Under the pieces are notes generated by a model. The model saw nothing but the letters and a program-made list of their open reading frames with translations, did not search any database and was not told where the DNA came from. Of a stretch of 64,000 nucleotides of DNA, positions 1 to 9,671 are shown in pieces. Position 1 is the stretch's first letter. Every line of letters begins with the position of its first letter. Where the stretch lies: positions 159,522,328 to 159,586,327 of the forward strand of contig NC_092806.1 in the NCBI RefSeq assembly GCF_040954645.1, read 5' to 3'. Source of the stretch: Diabrotica undecimpunctata (lineage: Eukaryota > Arthropoda > Insecta > Coleoptera > Chrysomelidae). The position numbers were made by a program, and so were the translations under genes.

Positions 1-524
1 GTCCTATGACTTTAACAAGAAACAACAAAGGCAGCTACAACTGGCCACGAGCTATTATAAATTTTACCATAACGATGCCCTGTGAATCATTGAATCTTAA
101 TTATGACGTCACCCATCAAATAGCTTCCTACACATGTTCTGAAAACGGACAATGGTCGAATCTGAACACGTCGATGTGTTCGTATATCTCTGACACCACC
201 AAAATCCTCGAACAGTTCTCGATGGTAGATTCTAGCATAGAAGAAAGTGCCAAACACTTCAGGAACTACACTCTGAACAAAAGTATATTTAACGATGTAG
301 TCGACTTGTCATATGCAGTTACTACTATCGAAAATTACGTGAAGTATGCGCCAAAAGAACACGTCGGTACTATAGCAGCTATTTTAATGGACGCGACGAA
401 TAATCTGATGGATTTGCCGAGAAGTTACATAAGAGAGACTGATTTGGAGTTTAAAACTTCGGGAAGGTTATTGAAGGCCACGGAGAGGATCGCCGTTTTC
501 TTGAATCCTTCCAATTTTCACAAG
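1..524 (+). CDS. ADGRA-type adhesion GPCR, exon a (hormone-receptor and GAIN part)
   Basis: This is an internal exon of an adhesion G-protein-coupled receptor; the frame is open at the left edge, so the gene starts outside the window. The reading frame begins at base 3. The first ~60 residues resemble a hormone-receptor motif (NW near the start, cysteines, then GQW and a final C). The following ~110 residues match the helical start of a GAIN domain (segments like ILEQFSMVDSS and VVDLSYAVTTIENYV). The exon stops at a clean donor, AAG then GTAAGT at 525, in phase 0. The next two coding blocks at 6235 and 9672 continue the frame exactly, giving 1131 residues in the window. ADGRA receptors (GPR124/GPR125; the fly relative is, from memory, CG15744) carry LRR and Ig domains before this part, which should lie upstream of the window. 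Confidence 0.85.
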
Positions 525-799
525 GTAAGTTTACTTGATGATTTTTACGTGTACAATAATCATTAAATGTGTAATTAGGCTTGCAAGATCGTAGTTATCG
601 TAGCGTCTTGTAGCAAGGTATTTTTCATTTCATTTTTCAAAAAATCTTATAACAAATTAAATTTCTCAAAAAATATTTAATCGATCTAGCCCATCTTTCG
701 CACACAATTCAAACACGATAAGACCCTCAAGTTCAGGTACTGTGCTTTGCAAGATATTTCGGATTTAATCTTCTATCGTATACAGGGTCGGACTTATAT

Positions 800-3200
800 C
801 TTCTTCTTCACGTGCCATCTCCGCGACGGAGGTTGGCAATCATCATGGCTATTCTGATCTTAGATGCTGCTGCTCTGAATAGTTCAATTGATGTGCATCC
901 GTACCATTCCCTCAAGTTACGCAACCATGAGATTCTTCTTCTTCCTACACTTCTCTTGCCCTGGATTTTCCCTTGTATAATCAATTGAAGTAGGTTGCAT
1001 CTCTCATTACGCATAACATGCCCCAGGTATTGCAGCTTTCGTGTCTTGATGGTTTCCAATACTTCCATTCTTTTGTTGATTCTTCTCATGACTTCGTTGT
1101 TTGTTACATGCTCGGTCCATGATACCTTCAAGATTCTTCTATACACCCACATTTCAAATGCTTCCAACTTTTTAGCAGTCGACGCGTTAAGTGTCCATGC
1201 TTCTATCCCATAAAGCAGAGTCGAGAAAATATAGCACCCTGCCAGCCTAACTCTCAAGTCCAATTTTAGTTCTCTTGCACAAAGTACCTTTCTCATTTTA
1301 TTGAAGTTTGTACGTGCTTTCTCTATTCGAACTTTGATTTCTTTGGAGTAATCGTTTGTGTGATTAATTATTGTGCCAAGATAGTGGTAGTTTTCAACTT
1401 GTTCTAAAACACTACCGTTAATTGTCAGGCTTTCACCATTATTTTGGGTTTTTGATATCCTCATAAATTTGGTTTTCTTGGTGTTTATTGATAATCCATA
1501 TTCCTCTCCATACTCAACTATCTTGTTCATTAGCTTTTGGAGGTCTCGGAGGTTGTCTGTTATAATGATAGTATCGTCCGCATATCTAATGTTGTTAATT
1601 GGTGTTCCATTGACCTTGATTCCTGCTGTTTCTCCCTCAAGAGCTCTTTTCATAATTTCTTCAGAGTATGCATTGAATAGTAGTGGTGACAATACACACC
1701 CCTGTCGCACTCCTCTTTTGACTTCGAACTCTTCTGATTTGTGTTCATTAATGCGTACGTGTGCCTGCTGTTTATAATATAGATTTGTTATAATTCGAAG
1801 GTCATTGTGTTGTATTTGTTTTGCTTTGAGGATGTCCATTAGCTCTTTGTGGCGGACTTTGTCGAAAGCTTTGTTGTAGTCTATGAAACAGACGTACATA
1901 TCTTGGTTCACATCCAAGCATCTCTGGATTAGTACGTTGAATGCAAATAGAGCTTCACGGGTACCTACGTCATTACGGAATCCAAATTGAGTTTCTTCAA
2001 TATCCATATCAAGTGTTTTGTAAATGCGTTTATGAATGATCTTTAAAAACAATTTAAGTGTGTGAGACATCAGGCTTATGGTACGGTGGTCGGTGCATTC
2101 TCTAGCATTTTTCTTTTTTGGGAGACAAATGAATGTTGAGGTCAACCATTCGTTGGGTATGTCACCCGATTGATAAATTTTATTAAAAAGCTTTAAGAGG
2201 ACATCAATGTACTCATTTTCTATTATTTTAAGGATATCAATAGGCAGTTGATCTGGCCCCGGGGTTTTTCCGTTTCTGGTGTTCTTTAGTGCATACATTA
2301 TTTCTTCCTTTGTAATTTCTGCACTTGTTTCTCTGTCCTCAAAAGACAAGTCTTGTGGGTTTCCTCTTTCGTCGTCGAAGAGCTCTCCCATATACTCTTC
2401 CCATCGTTTTAGTTTTTCGTCAGTCGTTATCATAGTATTTCCATTTTTATCTAAAAGAGTTGTATTGTGGTTTCTTTTTTGCGGTCCTGCCATTTCTTTA
2501 ACCTTTTTATGTATGTTGAATAGGTCGTATTTGTTCTGAAGATCCTCTATCTCTTTACATTTTTCCTCATAGTAAGTTTGTTTTGTCTCTCTTATCTTTT
2601 TTCTGATTTTGTTGTTAATGATTTTGTAATTGTGACTGTCTTTGTTCTTGGCTTGTCTTCGTTGTTCCATCATGCCGAGTATCTCGTCGGTCATCCAATT
2701 GTCTTTCTTTCGTGTCGGTTCTTTTAATATCTCTTTGCATGGAGCGAGGAGGCAGTTTTTTAGTGTTTCCCATTGTTCGTTTATCTCGTAAGGGTTAGTA
2801 TCTAATTTATCAATGTTTTCGTATATTTTCTGTTGAAGTTTGATTTTTATGTCAACTTCTTTCAGTTTTCTAACATCTAATTTACGAGTTCTTTGTGGTT
2901 TTCTTATACGTTTAAGCTTAAGCGTGACATTAGCGATTAGTGGGTTATGGTCTGATGCGACATCTGCTCCTGGATATGTTTTAACTGATTTGATGGTGTT
3001 ACGATATCTCTCTTTAATCATTATATAGTCGATTTGGTTTCTTACAACTTTTTCCGGTTTATCTGCTGGTGAGCGCCATGTATATAACCGTCTCATTGGT
3101 AATTTAAAGAACGTTTTTGTGATTATTAGACTTTGTTCTTGGCAGAATTGTATTAGACGATCGCCTCTATCGTTACGTTCCCCTAGTCCTTGGTCTCCCA
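800..3200 (-). mobile_element. RTE-type non-LTR retrotransposon, 5'-truncated, long open frame
   Basis: On the minus strand one frame without stops runs from about 3200 to the stop at 808. It begins in the C-terminal half of an APE-type endonuclease (GLGERNDRGDRL, RRLYTWRSP, RNQIDYIM, GADVASDHNPL), followed by a linker and a complete reverse transcriptase (GKTPGPDQLPIDILK, QFGFRNDVGTREALFAFN, FIDYNKAFDKV, RQGCVLSPLLFN, NIRYADDTIII) and the RTE C-terminal tail (WVYRRILKVSWTEHVT, LQYLGHVMR, WLRNLREW). The 3' tail is a short GAAGAA run at 800-811. The 9-bp GACTTATAT stands at 791-799 and again at 3201-3209, so the insertion is bounded exactly and is 5'-truncated. An ORF caller extends it to 3264, but 3210-3264 belongs to the flanking element. 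The long frame suggests a young copy. It cannot be complete because the endonuclease N-terminus is missing. Confidence 0.88.
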
Positions 3201-3289
3201 GACTTATATACTGATACATTTTATCAAAATTACGGCAATCCCACAAAGTAAAAGAAAGATACATATAAGTAATACAAAAAAAAGAAACT

Positions 3290-3571
3290 TAACTATCATC
3301 TACATTTAAATTGGTATCACTATCATCTCTATCGTTTTAATCTATAGCTACTCTATTTATAATGTTTTGGAACTGTAAGTATTTTTCTTCTAGTTTTTTG
3401 ACATGCTCATTTGACATTTTTTCCAATTATCTGCTGTAATATTATTACATTCGGTCTTAATTTAATCTACAGCAGTCGAAAATGATTTAGGATAATTATT
3501 ATTTTTCCTCACATTATTTTTTAATTCAGACCACAACAATTCTATTGGATTCAGTACACATTAGTAAGCGA
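3290..3571 (-). pseudogene. Tc1-like (DDE) transposase, C-terminal piece
   Basis: Minus-strand translation gives CVLNPIELLWSELK, then a region like NNVRKNNNYP, NITADNWKKC and, after a one-base shift, HVKKLEEKYLQF, ending in an acidic tail and a stop at 3290. NPIE-L-W carries the third catalytic acid (E) typical of Tc1/IS630-type transposases. It is the missing end of the transposase piece at 4739-5160. The two are separated by the retroelement at 3582-4728, whose target duplication lies exactly at the break. Several stop codons show it is dead. Confidence 0.75.
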
Positions 3572-3581
3572 TAGCGCTATT

Positions 3582-4728
3582 CATTGACTTCCAGCAATAC
3601 GATAGAATAAAAAGGAAGGAATTAAAAGAGACCCTTGAGGAACTGGGAGTTAGCAGAAAGTTGCGTAACATGATACATATTACTTTAGAGAATACAGAAA
3701 ACAGAGTCAAAGTAAACAATCATGCATCAGACAAATTTATAGTAAACGAAGGAGGGCGATCCTTTGTCATCATTACTCTTCAATTTATGCCTAGAAAAAA
3801 TAATGCGAGAAGCGAAAATCAATAGAGAAGGACTCCTATATCATAAAAGACACCAAGTTTTGACATTTCCGGATGATATAGTGTTGCTGGCAAGAGGAAA
3901 AAAGAGCTACAGGAGATAGTAAAGAGAATAGTAACAGCAGCAAAGAGAATGGGACTTTACATAAATGAAACCAAAACAAAATGTATGCAGTGGACAGATG
4001 ATCAGTTCAGGGATGGACAAAAGTTTAAAGTAGAAGTAGAAGAAAGATCATCATACGAATTCGAAATGGTAGAAAGATTTACATACCTAGGTACAATAAT
4101 AGCACGTAAACCTAACATTAAAGAAGAAATACAAGCTAAAATAATGGCAGGCCATAGAAGTGTACATGCTTTTAGTGGAATGTTGAAAAGCAAGTTTTTG
4201 TCAAGAAAGGCAAAAATACAGTTATACAAAACAACTATACAACCAATAGTAACGTACCGCAGTGAGACATGGACAATGACAAAAAATGAACAAAATTTAC
4301 TCGAGATATGGGAAAGGAAAATCCTGAGGAAGATATATGGAGGAATAATAAGGAACGGTTTATGGATAAGAAGATCAAATGATGAGTTAAAGAAATTATA
4401 TAATCAACCTAACATAATAGGAGTCATAAAGGCACAGAGACTAAGATGGCGAGGTCACCTAGAAAGGATGCCGAACACGAGGACTCCAAAAAGGGTACTA
4501 AACTACACTATAACTTTAAAAAAGAGAAAAGGAAGGCCAAAAAATAGATGGAATCAGGAGGTAGAAAAAGATATGGAAGAAATTGGACTAGAAGGCCAGA
4601 AAAGAAAAATGAATAACAAGAAGGAATGGAGAAAAATCACATATCGAGCCAGAGAAGACCTCAGTACATAAAGGAAAGCGAAAATGAAGAAAGAACAAAC
4701 TTTTTAAGCCATGGGCCTCTAAGGCCTT
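3582..4728 (+). mobile_element. RTE-like non-LTR retroelement, 5'-truncated, inserted in the Tc1-like element
   Basis: The insertion starts inside reverse transcriptase (FIDFQQYDRIKRKEL), shifts frame, then reads DPLSSLLFNLCLEKIMRE and FPDDIVLL in place of the usual YADD. It ends with an open 240-codon block (3949-4671): KTKCMQW, FTYLGTIIA, YKTTIQPIVTYRSETWTM, WERKILRKIYGG, AQRLRWRGHLERM, GRPKNRWNQEVEKD. A 10-bp site is repeated at both ends, TAGCGCTATT at 3572-3581 and TAGTGCTATT at 4729-4738 (one mismatch). The 3' UTR resembles that of the element at 31875-33389, so the two belong to one family. FPDD instead of YADD and the frameshift make this copy inactive. Confidence 0.8.
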
Positions 4729-4738
4729 TAGTGCTATT

Positions 4739-5160
4739 TTTTTTTTCATAAAATATATTTCATGTTTTGATAAAATTTCTTGAATTTCAGCCTTGTTTGA
4801 ATTAGTGTTTGGAATGTTATTCTTTAGTTTACAATGATACGGAACATTATCCAAAATAATAACGCTATTTCTTTGTAATGTAGGCAGTAATTGCTGCTCA
4901 AACCACTTATCAAACAAAGTACTGTCCATATCTTGATGATAATCTAAGCGACAATCACTTACACTCTTAGCAGAGAGTAATAAAGCATCTTCTATCCATC
5001 CTGATTCTCCCCCACAATGTAAAATACAAATTCTCTTCCCTTTAGAGGCAGGAACATTGGTGATGCAATTTTTACTACCATCGGTCCAACATTATTTAAC
5101 TATATCGTGGGTGTCGAACCAAGTTTCATCCAAATAATACACTCGCGATCATAAAATCCG
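4739..5160 (-). pseudogene. Tc1-like (DDE) transposase, catalytic middle piece
   Basis: Minus-strand translation from 5157 reads VYYLDETWFDTHDIV, a stop, then CWTDGSKNCITNVPASKGKR, ILHCGGESGWIEDALLL, TLFDKWFEQQLLPTL, SVIILDNVPYHC and NKAEIQEILSKHEIYFM. LDET and LDN carry the first two catalytic aspartates of an IS630/Tc1/mariner transposase. The third acid is found 1.2 kb away in the piece at 3290-3571, the gap being a retroelement insertion. With the insertion removed, I estimate about 49 residues between the second D and the E, longer than in classic Tc1. The internal stop and a frame change at the A-run show the gene is dead. Confidence 0.78.
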
Positions 5161-5513
5161 GGTCACCTTGAAAATTTCAAGTTTCTTGAATATTTTTGCA
5201 TCTGGTGCAGTAATAACTTTTTTTAGGCTAATGTATTTTTTATTTGTCATCAATTTTTGTTTTGAAAGAAAAAAAAAACGGTTTTTTATTGTTTTTATTG
5301 AAAAAGCAGAAAACAAACCAAACTGTTAAAACAGACATATGAAACAAAAAAAAAAAAAAAAAGAAAAATACAGAACGTACGAATCCTTGCACTTAAAAGT
5401 GAACCAAACTACTGGGGCGAGAAGTCGCCCCATCTGGTACTGGTCGTTTGAAAATTCATCCGGTATTAGAAAGGTTAACTAAAGAGTATTTTTAACGAGT
5501 ACTTACCGTTGTG

Positions 5514-5630
5514 TGAGATGAATATAACCAGAACGTTTTTCAGGTTGAGACTCGTCTTCACTTCCTGAAATAGTTGCAGGAATGTACAGGACATCGTCAC
5601 TAATCAGTTCTATATCACTCATATTTATAG
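5514..5630 (-). other. Possible first exon of the Tc1-like element or a small host exon
   Basis: On the minus strand an ATG near 5620 opens a frame MSDIELISDDVLYIPATISG and further acidic residues, ending in HLTQR directly followed by GTAAGT, a strong splice donor. It lies upstream of, and in the same orientation as, the transposase pieces. It could encode the acidic N-terminus of that transposase as a separate exon. I cannot show an acceptor partner, so this stays tentative. Confidence 0.3.
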
Positions 5631-6234
5631 TAATTATAATAAATCTCTTATAAACACTGGCTTTACTTACCTAGAAATTTGTAATTCTGAATTCCATGTA
5701 CAAATGCAATTAAGTGATTAAATTTAAATACGTACATAAAATTATACTTAAAATTTTATTTACCAATCTTTAACAACTCATAATTGAAATACGTACCTGG
5801 CTACACCTACTTTGTATCATTTAGTAAAGTACCTTTAAACTTTGTATAAAATTTAGAATTGAACCTAATGTAACGAAAGACTAAGGGTGACTATTCGTTA
5901 CAGCATTTAGAGAGTACAGTCATTTTGTGCTTGATATCGGCCAGTCTCTTAATTTAGGGGAATTCCATCCGAATTATCTTACAATGGACAGTACATTTAA
6001 ACAAATTTTAATAAATAATGAAAAAGTTATTAACCATTTTCAAAAACAGCGATTTTGTTGTTCATTTTGCAATAACTTTTTTGTGTATTAACCGATTTTA
6101 ATTTAGCAAATTTCATTTTGTGTGTCTTTTTGGGATATATTTGAGAAAAGCGTTGCCATTTAATTGCGTAATCCTAAGAATTAAAGCATTGCATAATAGA
6201 TCGATACGATTATACAAAAATCGTTCCTTTTCAG

Positions 6235-6574
6235 AACAATTTGGCTATAGAAATATTTTCCGTTGAAACAGAAGGCTTTCAAGGTCTCACCTGCTCCTTA
6301 TACACAAATCCGAACAACAGGAAAGATTCGTTGTTTTCGTGCGCGTCAAGCCACAAAAGTTATCAAGAAACATCAAGTTATCAAGGGAAGACCACCGACG
6401 CTTCCGTAACCATACCGGAAAGTCTTTTTAAACAATTGCAGAAGAAAGAAAACTTGACGAACAAGGAGTATGACCTGCTGGTCGCGATACACTCTAGTAG
6501 CAAGCTCTTTTCTATGGATCAGAAGAGATATGGGAAAGAAGATGTGACTTCCGCCGTCGTAGGAGTACAACTAG
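6235..6574 (+). CDS. ADGRA-type adhesion GPCR, exon b (GAIN domain)
   Basis: Acceptor TTTTCAG ends at 6234 and donor GTAAGT starts at 6575. The exon has 340 bases, entering in phase 0 from exon a and leaving in phase 1, which matches exon c. The protein reads NNLAIEIFSVETEGFQGL, a stretch with several possible N-glycosylation sites, TIPESLFKQL and LLVAIHSSSKLF. This is the beta-strand-rich part of a GAIN domain (the pattern IEI...F.G..C, then I.IP..LF, then V..Y..S.LF is typical). The frame has no stop. An ORF caller starts it at a TTG at 6241, but the splice phase shows that the coding sequence begins at 6235. Confidence 0.85.
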
Positions 6575-6724
6575 GTAAGTGACTTCAACTAAATATATGA
6601 TGTTTCATTTTTTTTTGGTCCAAAATCGTCACAAGTGGAAATCTTAATGCGCTTGGACGATCAAATCTACCATTTACAGTTGAAATTCTCACTCTTGCTT
6701 TTCATATAATTGAATTTCTTTGAG

Positions 6725-7030
6725 AACATTTCTTTCTCTCCAATGGCGCTACAGCCAAAATCAAGCCTTAACCTCCTCCAAACTATGCCTTCAACCTTGG
6801 CGATCCCGCGCCGAACTTCTCTAGGTTCTCATGTCTAGCAAATTTTGCGCGTCTGCTACCAGTTTATCCTCCCACCTTATCCGTGACCTTCCTTTTGGTC
6901 TTGCGGCCCGCATTTTACTATCTAGGGCTCTTTTTGGCAATATTTCAGTCTCCATTTTGACTACATGACCAGCCCATCGAAGTCTCTGAACTTTAACGAA
7001 TTCTGAAATCGGTGCCTCTTTGAACAATTA
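6725..7030 (-). pseudogene. Non-LTR reverse transcriptase, C-terminal tail fragment
   Basis: Minus-strand translation gives EAPISEFVKVQRLRWAGHVVKM, KRALDSKMRAARPKGRSRIRWED and further along RLRLDFGCSA. This is the RLRW-GH-M / GR-R-RW tail found after the thumb of RTE-like reverse transcriptases. Only about 100 codons remain; the catalytic core is absent. Confidence 0.65.
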
Positions 7031-7084
7031 GTAGAGTTCATGGTTGTAGTGACATGTTCAAGTGACAAAATCTATTGGCAACTT

Positions 7085-7885
7085 CATCCCAATCTCGGCA
7101 AGAGTGATGCTCATATAACTGAAAGCAAGACCAATTGACATCAATATAATTCAAGTGTATGCACCTACAACAGAAGGAACAGAAGAAGGGCTAGAAGAAC
7201 TATACCATAGCATTAATTAAGTCGTGAAAAGGTTGAAAAAGCAAGACCTAACAATTGTCATGGGTGACTTCAACGCCAAAGTTGGGGCCAGCAAAACATC
7301 ATCTGCAGTTGGATCATTTGGACTAGAAAACCAGAACGATCTGGGAGGTACATTGGAGATTTTTGTGGTAGCAAATCTATTAGTAATAATGAACACCTGC
7401 TTTAAGCTACACCTAAGAAAATTGTACACCTGGAAATCTCCACAGGATTCTGTAGGAAGGATTGTAAGAAATCAGACTTTCATCATGATCATGGTCATCA
7501 ATCAGACAGAAAAAATGATTACATGCTAGTAAGTAAGAGGTATAGGAGCAGCTCTACATCTGTCGAAAAATACCCGGGGCAGACATAAATTTTGATCATG
7601 TACCAGTTGTAGCTAATTTTAAAGTAAGAATGAAGAAGGTTACAAGTAACTCGATAAAGAAGTATGATGTTAGAAAATTGAAAGATCCCAATGTTCAACT
7701 GAAGGTGAGTGAAAACCTCAAAAAAATGTAGAAATGCAGGAACTATAGAGGACACAGTGAGAGAAACCTTCATACAAGAAACAGTGAGAGAAATAAAAGA
7801 ACAACACCTGAAGAAAGATACAGGAGAAACGGAAATCATGGATGACCGATGAAAAATTTTTTTTGATGATGAAGAAAATCTCCAA
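7085..7885 (+). pseudogene. RTE-type endonuclease fragment
   Basis: Translation in shifting frames shows an APE-type endonuclease: INIIQVYAPTTEGTEEGLEE, then DLTIVMGDFNAKVGAS, FGLENQNDLGG, KLHLRKLYTWKSPQDS, RNQ, and after frame changes KYPGADINFDHVPVVANFK and SIKKYDVRKLKD. MGDFNAKVG and the D-H near the end are endonuclease active-site motifs. At least one in-frame stop (about 7218) and two frameshifts disrupt it. It has no reverse-transcriptase part; the sequence changes to piggyBac-like around 7885. Confidence 0.72.
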
Positions 7886-7889
7886 GAAT

Positions 7890-9392
7890 ATAAGAGAATA
7901 CATACCATCGTCAGAAATGGTGCAGGTCAGAAATAAACCTGCCGTTCATTGGGTTGAAATACGTTTAATCGGTGTGTTTTGTCAGTGTTAACTTACGGTG
8001 CGGAAACGTTGACCATGACAAGGAGAACAGTTCAAAAGATCCGTGTGTGTCAAAGGGCGATGGAGCGTGCTATGTTGGGCGTTTCACTACGAGACAAGAT
8101 CCCAAATCGCCAGCTACGACAAAGAACAGGAGTGGCTGATGCAGTAGAGAGAGTAGCAACACTGAAATGGAACTGGGCAGGTCACGTGGCTCGTATGACA
8201 GATAATAAATGGACAAAGCGGATACTGGAATGGAGACCAAGAGATGATGCCTACCGAAGCAGAGGTCGTCCACCAACACGTTGGACTGACGATCTAAAAC
8301 GTTGTCATAGGAATTGGATGCAAGAGGCACAAGATCGAAATAGATGGAAAATTATGAGGGAGATCTATGTCCAGCAGTGGATAAGCGAAGATTGAATGAT
8401 GATGAATAAACCTGCCACAGCAAATAAAACTTATTATATAGATGATGTTATTTCCTGCTTGAAGACAAGTTTTATGAGAGCTAGGAGTGATTATACCTAT
8501 CAAGCAATTGATGAGTATATGGCAAAATTCACCCATAAAGTGGCATAAAGTTATGGACAAGATGCGATTCGGAAACTGGCTCTGTTTACGATATAAATGT
8601 GTATGCTGACAAAAATGATAATAAGATGGCAGGTAGTTTGGGAGAACGTGTCGTAAATCAGCTATCTTCAACAATTTCTAATGAAAATGTTGTAATTTGC
8701 TTCGACAGATTTTTTACAACAGTTCATCTTATGGATACCATTATGTTTCCTGTTGTCGGTACATGCATTAGTACCCGAAAAAATTTACTCAAATTAAACT
8801 CGAACATTAGCAATAAGATGGCAGGACACAAAAGATTTTATTGTACTAACTAACTGCCATAAGCCAGAAGAAACAACTGTGTGTAGAAAACTGAAAGATG
8901 GTACAAAAGCCAACATTTGTTGTCATGTATCGATTGAATTCTATAACCGTTACATGGGAGGTGTAGATAGATGTGATCAAATGATATCTGTGTACGCTCT
9001 CAATAAAAAATCCCAAAAATGGTGGAAGAAGGTTTACTACAAAGTTCTAATCATGGCAGTATACAATTCATATATTCTATATACTGAGTTACATACCAGA
9101 AATAAGAAAATAGCCCTCTAAATTATCTGGTCGACTTAGCTGAGATTCTTATCAGTACTGGCCGACAAGGACTCCAAAGAAGAAAAAAAAAAAAACCAAT
9201 CATGGTGGCCGTCGAAGCATGTCAGCCACAGTGATGAGTAATGTTGGCGACCATTTACCTATATTAGGAAAATCCAGTAGCTTGAGGTGTATAAGGTGTA
9301 CACAACATAAGAAAGATAAACGTACCAAATTTATTTGTAAAATGTGTGATGTTCCCTTATGTAGCGACTGTTTTACCCCATATCATGTATAA
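7890..9392 (+). pseudogene. piggyBac-type transposase relic, split by an RTE fragment
   Basis: The pieces, in order, are SSEMVQVRNKPA (about 7905-7943); then, after the insertion, ATANKTYYIDDVISCLK and YTYQAIDEYMAKFTHKV (8417-8547); CDSETGSVYDINVYADKN, VVICFDRFFTTVHLMD (8563-8850); FYNRYMGGVDRCDQMISVYA and SQKWWKKVYYKVL (8879-9121); and a C-terminal cysteine-rich zinc finger CIRCTQHKKDK, CKMCDVPLCSDCF ending at a stop at 9390. D-RFFTT, YMGGVDRCDQ and KWWKK are piggyBac family motifs and the cysteine-rich end is the family's DNA-end-binding domain. In-frame stops at about 8547 and 8851 make it a pseudogene. The region 9122-9275 between the core and the finger shows no clear motif. Confidence 0.82.
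7944..8404 (+). mobile_element. RTE-like 3' fragment inserted in the piggyBac relic
   Basis: The 12-bp AATAAACCTGCC occurs at 7932-7943 and again at 8405-8416, framing an insertion of 461 bp. Inside is the reverse-transcriptase C-terminus (7979-8395): VLTYGAETLTMTRR, CQRAMERAMLGVSLRD, LKWNWAGHVARM, SRGRPPTRWTDDLKR, YVQQWISED and stop. The 3' tail is an ATGATGATG run. Related copies lie at 33707-34216 and 63332-64000. The insertion is 5'-truncated, as is usual for target-primed insertion. Removing it restores the piggyBac frame ...RNKPATANKTYY. Confidence 0.85.
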
Positions 9393-9671
9393 ACATTTTT
9401 TATCGTTTATGTATACTGTTGAGATTATATATATCCCATACAAAAATACTGTTGGGATATATAATCCCATGCATTTTTTACAAAAAAAAAATAAAAAATA
9501 AAATTTTTTAAATTCTGAGTTCTTTTAAATGCTCTAGAACAACAAACTACAGACAAATATATCAAATTTTAAAATAAACAAAATCAAGAGTGACATTGTT
9601 GAATTGCATATATTTCTAAGCAACTTTGGTAATATAATAGTCTAGAAATGTGATAGAAATTATATTTTCAG

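Larger units (their letters stand above)
525..6234 (+). other. GPCR intron between exons a and b
   Basis: A 5.7-kb phase-0 intron with donor GTAAGT at 525 and acceptor TTTTCAG ending at 6234. It is filled with a Tc1-like element that received two retroelements (see entries at 800-3200, 3290-3571, 3582-4728 and 4739-5160). The stretches 525-790, 5161-5499 and 5640-6234 show no coding signal that I can support beyond the possible small minus-strand exon at 5514-5630. Confidence 0.8.
6575..9671 (+). other. GPCR intron between exons b and c
   Basis: A 3.1-kb phase-1 intron, donor GTAAGT at 6575, acceptor TATTTTCAG ending at 9671. It contains a minus-strand reverse-transcriptase tail, an endonuclease fragment, and a piggyBac relic with a nested RTE 3' end. 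The piece 9393-9671 holds only AT-rich sequence and two copies of a short TACTGTTG-GGATATATAATCCC-like motif at about 9416-9475, which may be a remnant of the piggyBac end. Confidence 0.8.

Noticed and set aside
3201..3264. N-terminal extension of the RTE frame (MYLSFTLWDCRN...)
   Set aside because: The target duplication at 3201-3209 shows that this part belongs to the flanking transposon; the frame is open there by chance.
6241..6582. Separate small gene at 6241
   Set aside because: Splice sites and phases show it is the middle exon of the GPCR.
8294..8674. Minus-strand frames opposite transposon genes (for example 8070-8330, 8294-8674, 19957-20229, 25211-25780, 47949-48643)
   Set aside because: They are mirror frames of real reverse-transcriptase or piggyBac code on the other strand and show no motif of their own.
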